Below, piece after piece: positions 59,677 through 64,000 of a stretch of 64,000 nt of DNA. The translations under genes were made by a program, and so were the position numbers. This DNA comes from Sphagnum compactum (lineage: Eukaryota; Bryophyta; Sphagnopsida; Sphagnales): positions 11,160,001-11,224,000 of the forward strand of contig OZ234500.1 of the NCBI GenBank assembly GCA_965153455.1, read 5' to 3'. Under the pieces are notes generated by a model that was given only the letters and a program-made list of their open reading frames with translations, did not search any database and was not told the DNA's origin. Every line of letters begins with the position of its first letter. Positions within the stretch are counted from its first letter, which is position 1.

Positions 59677-60915
59677 ATGGCACCAAAGAAGACCCGCAAG
59701 CTAGTCCAAGAGACCGTGGTGGAAGAAACCACCCAAGACCTAGATGTTCTTCCCGAACCTATGAGGGAGGAGGAACAAGACCATTCCGAAGATGAGGAAG
59801 AGCGTGCTAGCCTTGAGGAGCATGAGAATGAAGAGGAACAACCAAATGGAGTCCTCTTCACCCCGGAACAATTGGAGGTCCTACTCAAAATGAATAGGCC
59901 CGATTTCACCGAATTGGTTGCGGCCCTCCAGGGAGGTTCATCAAAAAGTGTGGGATTCAAGCCTGCTAGGCCTGGGAACTTTGATGGGGCCCGGGATCGA
60001 AAGGTTGTGGACGCTTGGCTTGCGGAAATGGAGGACTACCTCCATGCCGCCAAAGTCGGTCGACATTCGGCCGTGGAATTTGCCCAATCATATTTGAAGG
60101 GCTATGCCTCCACATGGTGGAGGACAATAAGGCAAGAAGAAGGGAAGACCCATGGCTACACATGGGAATTCTTCAAGGAACGTATTGAGTTGGAATTCAT
60201 TCCCAAGAATTCCGATTACATTTCAAGATGCAAACTTCGTGACCTTGAGAATGGGAGCAATGACAACTTGCGCCAATATGTGAGGGCTTACTCCGAACTC
60301 ATGCTTGAGATTCGGCATATGCATGAGTTAGACCGGGTGTGCCACTTTGTGATGGGACTTCCCACTTGGGCTAAGCGCAAGCTTGAGGAGAATTGGCCCG
60401 CTTCATTAACCGAAGCCATTATGAAAGTGGAAGGCTTCTTGGATGTTGGGCGTGGTGAGAAGTCCGGATTCAAAAGGGATAACAAGTTCCCTCATAAGAA
60501 GGCACGCCATGAAGGGGAATGGAACCGAGGCCAAGAGACCTCAAAGGGGGAAAAGCCTAAACAACCCCAAGGCTTGGGTTTTAAACCCAAAGGAAATTTT
60601 GTCAAGAAGGGGGCTCCTTTCAAAGGGAGCCAACTCAAGGGAGATGCTAGTGGGAAACCAAAAGGAGTGTGCTTCAATTGTAATGAAGCGGGGCATTATT
60701 CCAAGGATTGTTCCAAACCCAAATTGGGGAATGGGGCTCCTAAGGTAAGTGCCCTTTCCGCCAACTTAGTCCAAGGTGAATGTAATCGCCTTATTTTCTT
60801 AAAAGGGAAAGTTTCTAAGCGGGAAGTTTTATGTTTTTTGGACACAGGCGCTTCCCACAACTTCATAACCCAAGAAAGTGCCCAAAGAATGGAGCTCCGG
60901 TTGGAGGAGCTCAAG
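59677..60915 (+). pseudogene. gag and N-terminal protease of gypsy element, interrupted
   Basis: An open frame from ATG 59677 (MAPKKTRK..., 37 nt after the primer site) codes an acidic N-terminus, a retrotransposon gag domain (residues about 100-260, with TWWRTIRQEE and FKERIELEFIP), a basic linker, the CCHC knuckle CFNCNEAGHYSKDC (from residue 332), and the protease active site FLDTGASHNFI (D389). The frame is then cut after 413 codons by an antisense solo LTR whose first bases supply a stop. The part after the insertion resumes at 62011 in the same frame. Confidence 0.85.
60911..60915. repeat. Target-site duplication, left copy (TCAAG)
   Basis: TCAAG directly before the inserted LTR; the identical TCAAG follows it at 62006-62010. 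A 5-bp duplication is standard for LTR retrotransposon integration. Confidence 0.9.
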
Positions 60916-62005
60916 TGACGCGCTCCCAAGTTCCTTGTGGACCCACTCGAGGGTCCAAGTATGCGGCAATGCGGAAGCGGTTGGAACTTGGAGCCGCTCC
61001 CTAGCTCACAACACTTGAGGGGTAGAAGGGTGTGTTGGAGCTCCGGGATGGGACTAGGAAGAGTTGACAAGCTTGACTCACTCACACGGACCCTCCATTA
61101 ACCACTCCAAGTGGTTAGTCCAAAGTTGGAGCACCTTTGGTGCTAGGAAGAGCCACGGCCCGGACCTTGGGGAAGCCATCACCTTCCCCCTTGGGACTCA
61201 TGTTGAATCCTTTTTGGTGTTGGGACAAGCCACGGGTGAACTCGGACTCACTTTGAACACACACACACTCCGGGCTCGGGAGTAAGCCACCACCTCACTC
61301 CCTTTGGTGGGGAAGCCAGCACCTTCCCCCTTGGGGAAGCCAACCACTTCCCCCCTTATAGTATACTCTGTGACTCTCCACGGAGGCTACATCCAAATGG
61401 CTATTTTTCCCGGGACTCCCGCGTGGGAGTCCCGAAATCGCGCCAAATGGGACTCCCGCGACTTTGGAGCCCCATAACATTGCGAGCAGACCTCGGATCG
61501 CGATGCGGTCTGAAGCAAAGTTGTAGCTCTCGTCGAGAGCTTTCCAACGATATGTGGCACGTCCTCTGCAGCCTAGTATTTCGGGTCGATTCCCGACTTT
61601 TAGTGGTCGGGAGTCAAAACTGGACGACTCCCGGGAATTCGACTCCCGGGCCTTCTTTTGGCCATAACTTGTGTTTCAGATGTCCAAATGAGCAATGCGA
61701 GCCCATTTTGGACATCTACACTTCAAGAGCTTTCCATTGATATAAAGTGCAAAACAAGCCATGGAGTTTTGACCCCTCAAAACGCTCTCTGAAGTTTCGG
61801 GAGTCCCTCCGGGACTCCAACTCTCACCAACTCCCAACGTGGGAGTTCACTTGGGAGTGTGAGGGTTCACTCCCTCACACTCTCTGGACTCTTTGCACTC
61901 CTTGCACTCCCGGGAGCATGTGATGTGCCTCCCGGGTCTACTACTAGGCCCGCAACCTCACAACCCCCTTGCCTTGGTCGCAAGCCAAAGGCTAGGGTTG
62001 CGACA
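60916..62005 (-). mobile_element. Antisense solo LTR of the same gypsy family
   Basis: 1090 bp from TGACGC to GCGACA. Read on the minus strand it matches the 5' LTR module by module, including the GGCCATAACTTGTGTTTCAG and GAGCAATGCGAGCCCATTTT blocks and the GGGAGTC words. It has no internal region, so it is the product of LTR-LTR recombination. A perfect TCAAG duplication flanks it. On its own strand the TATA-like CTATAAG of the 5' LTR reads CTAGTAG. Insertion plus duplication is 1095 bp, a multiple of three, so the host frame is kept on the far side. Confidence 0.92.
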
Positions 62006-62010
62006 TCAAG
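62006..62010. repeat. Target-site duplication, right copy (TCAAG)
   Basis: Matches 60911-60915 exactly and marks the right end of the inserted solo LTR. Confidence 0.9.
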
Positions 62011-62420
62011 GCACCCATAGAGGTGCACTTTGCGGATGGGATTCCCCATCCCACCAAGTTGCAAGCAAAAGATGTGCCCCTTCAATTGGGGAATTGGAGA
62101 GGCAAGGTGGATTTGCTAGTTTCCACCTTAGGGGGAATGGATTGCATTTTGGGAATGGAATTCATCACACAAAACAATGTGCTCATAGAAGGGCACAATA
62201 GGCTAGTTAGGATCCCATCCAAGAGTGGGATTGTGCGGGTGAAGGCACATGAAGTGCCTAGTGTGGGTGGGACCACCATCCACTTGATGTTGGGAAAGAA
62301 CTTGGAAAAAGAATGTGGGGGAGGCTATGGCATGTTATGTGTGATGCGGGTGTTGGATGAGTTTGAACCAAAGGAGGCCACCAAGGTGGTGAGCCCCACA
62401 AGTGCATCAAGCAAGTGTGA
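62011..62420 (+). pseudogene. C-terminal protease and linker of gypsy pol
   Basis: Continues the protease after the solo LTR in the original frame: VHFADGIPHPTKL, the flap-side LGNWRGKVDLLVSTLGGMDC and the ILGMEFI strand typical of gypsy proteases, then a charged linker. The frame ends just beyond 62420 because the RT that follows is read one base back. Confidence 0.8.
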
Positions 62421-64000
62421 GAGGAATTCCCGGATGTGATGCCCGAAGAGTTGCCCGACGAGTTGCCCCCGAGAAGACAAGTGGACCATGCCATTGAGGT
62501 GGTCCCGGGAGTGGCACCTCCCGCCAAGGCCCCGTATCGAATGAGTCATGAGGAGTTAAAAGAGCTCAAGGTTCAACTCGAAGAACTCCTTGCAAAGGGA
62601 TACATCAAGCCTAGCAAGTCACCATATGGGGCCCCCGTCCTTTTTGTTCACAAGAAGGATGGGACTTTGAGGATGTGTGTGGATTATAGAGCCCTCAACA
62701 AGGTGACCGTGAAGAACCGGTATCCATTGCCTCGGATTGATGACTTGTTTGATCGACTCTCGGGAGCCAAAGTGTTTAGTAGGATTGACCTACGTTCCGG
62801 GTATTACCAAATTCGAATTGCACAAGGGGATGAGGAAAAGACCGCTTGCCGCACAAGGTATGGTTCATATGAATTCTTGGTGATGCCATTTGGGCTCACT
62901 AATGCACCCGCCACATTTTGCACCCTCATGAATGACATTTTCCGAGAGTGGCTTGATGATTTTGTGGTCGTCTACATAGACGACATTTTGATCTATAGTA
63001 GCTCCTTGGAGGAGCATGCAGAACACCTTCGAAAGGTGTTCCAAAGGTTGAGAGAAAACAAGTTGTATGCCAAGTTTGAGAAGTGCGAGTTTGGAGTCTC
63101 GGAGGTGGACTTCCTTGGGCATAGGATCACCCAAGAAGGTTTGAAAATGGATGACCATAAGGTGAAGGCAATCTTGGATTGGGAACCGCCTAGGTCGGTT
63201 CCCGCCTTAAGGTCCTTTTTAGGATTGGCATCCTATTATCGCAAGTTCATCAAGAACTTTGCAAAGATAGCCGCACCTTTGACAAACCTTTTGAAGAAGT
63301 CGTCCGGAACTTATGAATGGGAAGAGGCATGCAATGAGGCCTTTGAAACCTTGAAGGGCATTTTGGTGAAGGCGCTCGTGTTGAAGTTGCCGGATTTTGA
63401 CAAGGACTTTGAGATCCATTCCGATGCGTCCGACTTTGCCATAGGAGGAGTCCTAGTGCAAGATGGAAGGCCGATGGCATTTGAAAGCAAGAAGCTAAGT
63501 GAGACGGAGCGAAGGTGGCCGACCCATGAGAAGGAAATGTGGGCCGTCATCCATTGTCTCAAGACTTGGGGCCATTACATAGGCTCCAAGGACGTGGTTG
63601 TGTGGACCGACAATGTCACCTTGAAGTACTTTGCAACTCAACCAAAGTTGTCATCAAAGCAAGTGAGATGGCAAGACACATTGGCTTTGTTCAATGTGGA
63701 CATTCGGCATAAGCCCGGGAAGGAAAATGTGGTGCCGGATGCATTGAGTCGGAAACACCAACTCAAAGTGGTGTATGTGGGGGAAACAAAGTTCCAAAAG
63801 GATGTTCGACTTGGGAGCCGCCGAGACGAATTTGCCAAGGAAAGGAAGCAAGACATTCAAAAGGGGATCAAGTCCCACTTCCACTTGCGAGATGGACTTT
63901 TGTGGTATAAGCAAAATCGGCTCTATGTTCCAAAAGGGAGGCTAAGAGATGTGCTTTTGAAGGAATGCCATGATGGGCCCCTTGCGGGTCACGGTGGTGC
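62421..64000 (+). CDS. Gypsy pol: reverse transcriptase, RNase H, integrase start (partial)
   Basis: Open from 62421 to the window end (526 codons). RT shows [63 protein letters not shown] and the catalytic [12 protein letters not shown] (YIDD at 62973-62984), then the thumb VDFLGHRIT and [15 protein letters not shown]. RNase H shows [23 protein letters not shown], and [15 protein letters not shown]. The integrase zinc-finger region begins with [12 protein letters not shown] at the very end. All catalytic residues that I can check are present. It lies one base out of frame with the protease part, so this copy no longer makes the full polyprotein. Confidence 0.92.

Larger units (their letters stand above)
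58685..64000 (+). mobile_element. Ty3/gypsy LTR retrotransposon, 5' LTR to integrase (3' end outside)
   Basis: Order: LTR, tRNA-primer site, gag with CCHC knuckle, protease, RT, RNase H, start of integrase. RT precedes integrase, which makes it Ty3/gypsy. The copy is non-autonomous now: an antisense solo LTR splits the protease, and a one-base frameshift lies before RT. Otherwise gag and more than 520 codons of pol are open, so the element is young compared with the one at 3.2-7.9 kb. A chromodomain cannot be checked because the window ends. Confidence 0.93.

Noticed and set aside
59634-60748. Minus-strand and alternative-frame open reading frames across the gag region.
   Set aside because: They are shadows of the gag frame, caused by its GC-rich codon use.
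62416-62424. Programmed -1 frameshifting for pol expression.
   Set aside because: No slippery heptamer of the X-XXY-YYZ type is present; the sequence around it is GTGTGAGAGGAA.

Overview
This is a nuclear land-plant window. It holds four spliced protein-coding genes, each with GT-AG introns and plant-type products, in a much larger expanse of AT-rich, repeat-filled intergenic DNA. The genes on the plus strand are RER1 (18598-20160), an unrecognised nuclear-type protein (24328-27530), the 26S proteasome ATPase RPT1 (30633-34854) and a plastid-targeted TPR-like membrane protein (42457-46939). The long intergenic spaces and the type of Ty3/gypsy element present fit a non-angiosperm land plant (fern, lycophyte, bryophyte or gymnosperm) better than a compact angiosperm. 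That placement is inference only.

Layout. 1-7.9 kb is accessory: a 1.77 kb non-autonomous CACTA-like element (1366-3135, 3-bp target duplication) sits next to a decayed Ty3/gypsy element (about 3200-7905). Between its protease and reverse transcriptase this element carries a remnant of a C5-cytosine DNA methyltransferase, and after the integrase a remnant of a PHD finger. 7.9-14.1 kb is AT-rich with no supportable gene. 14.1-14.83 kb is a GC-rich island with an internal repeat. 17.6-35 kb is the gene-dense part (RER1, unknown gene, RPT1), with short degenerate repeats between genes. 35-42 kb is T-rich sequence and tandem repeats. A 307-bp MITE with long terminal inverted repeats lies about 150 bp upstream of the TPR gene. 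47-58.6 kb is a patchwork of tandem and inverted repeat blocks. From 58685 to the window end is a younger Ty3/gypsy element: 5' LTR, primer binding site, gag, protease and pol. It is split by an antisense solo LTR of its own family with a perfect 5-bp target duplication.

The genes do not form a pathway. They are independent housekeeping or organelle genes: Golgi-to-ER retrieval, proteasomal unfolding, a plastid membrane protein, and one unknown with a nuclear-looking acidic tail and telo-box motifs at its start. The most notable item is the gypsy lineage with chromatin-modifying and chromatin-reading domains (methyltransferase plus PHD finger), here only as a pseudogenised copy. Exon boundaries were placed by eye from splice consensus and reading-frame continuity; no alignment or transcript data were available.
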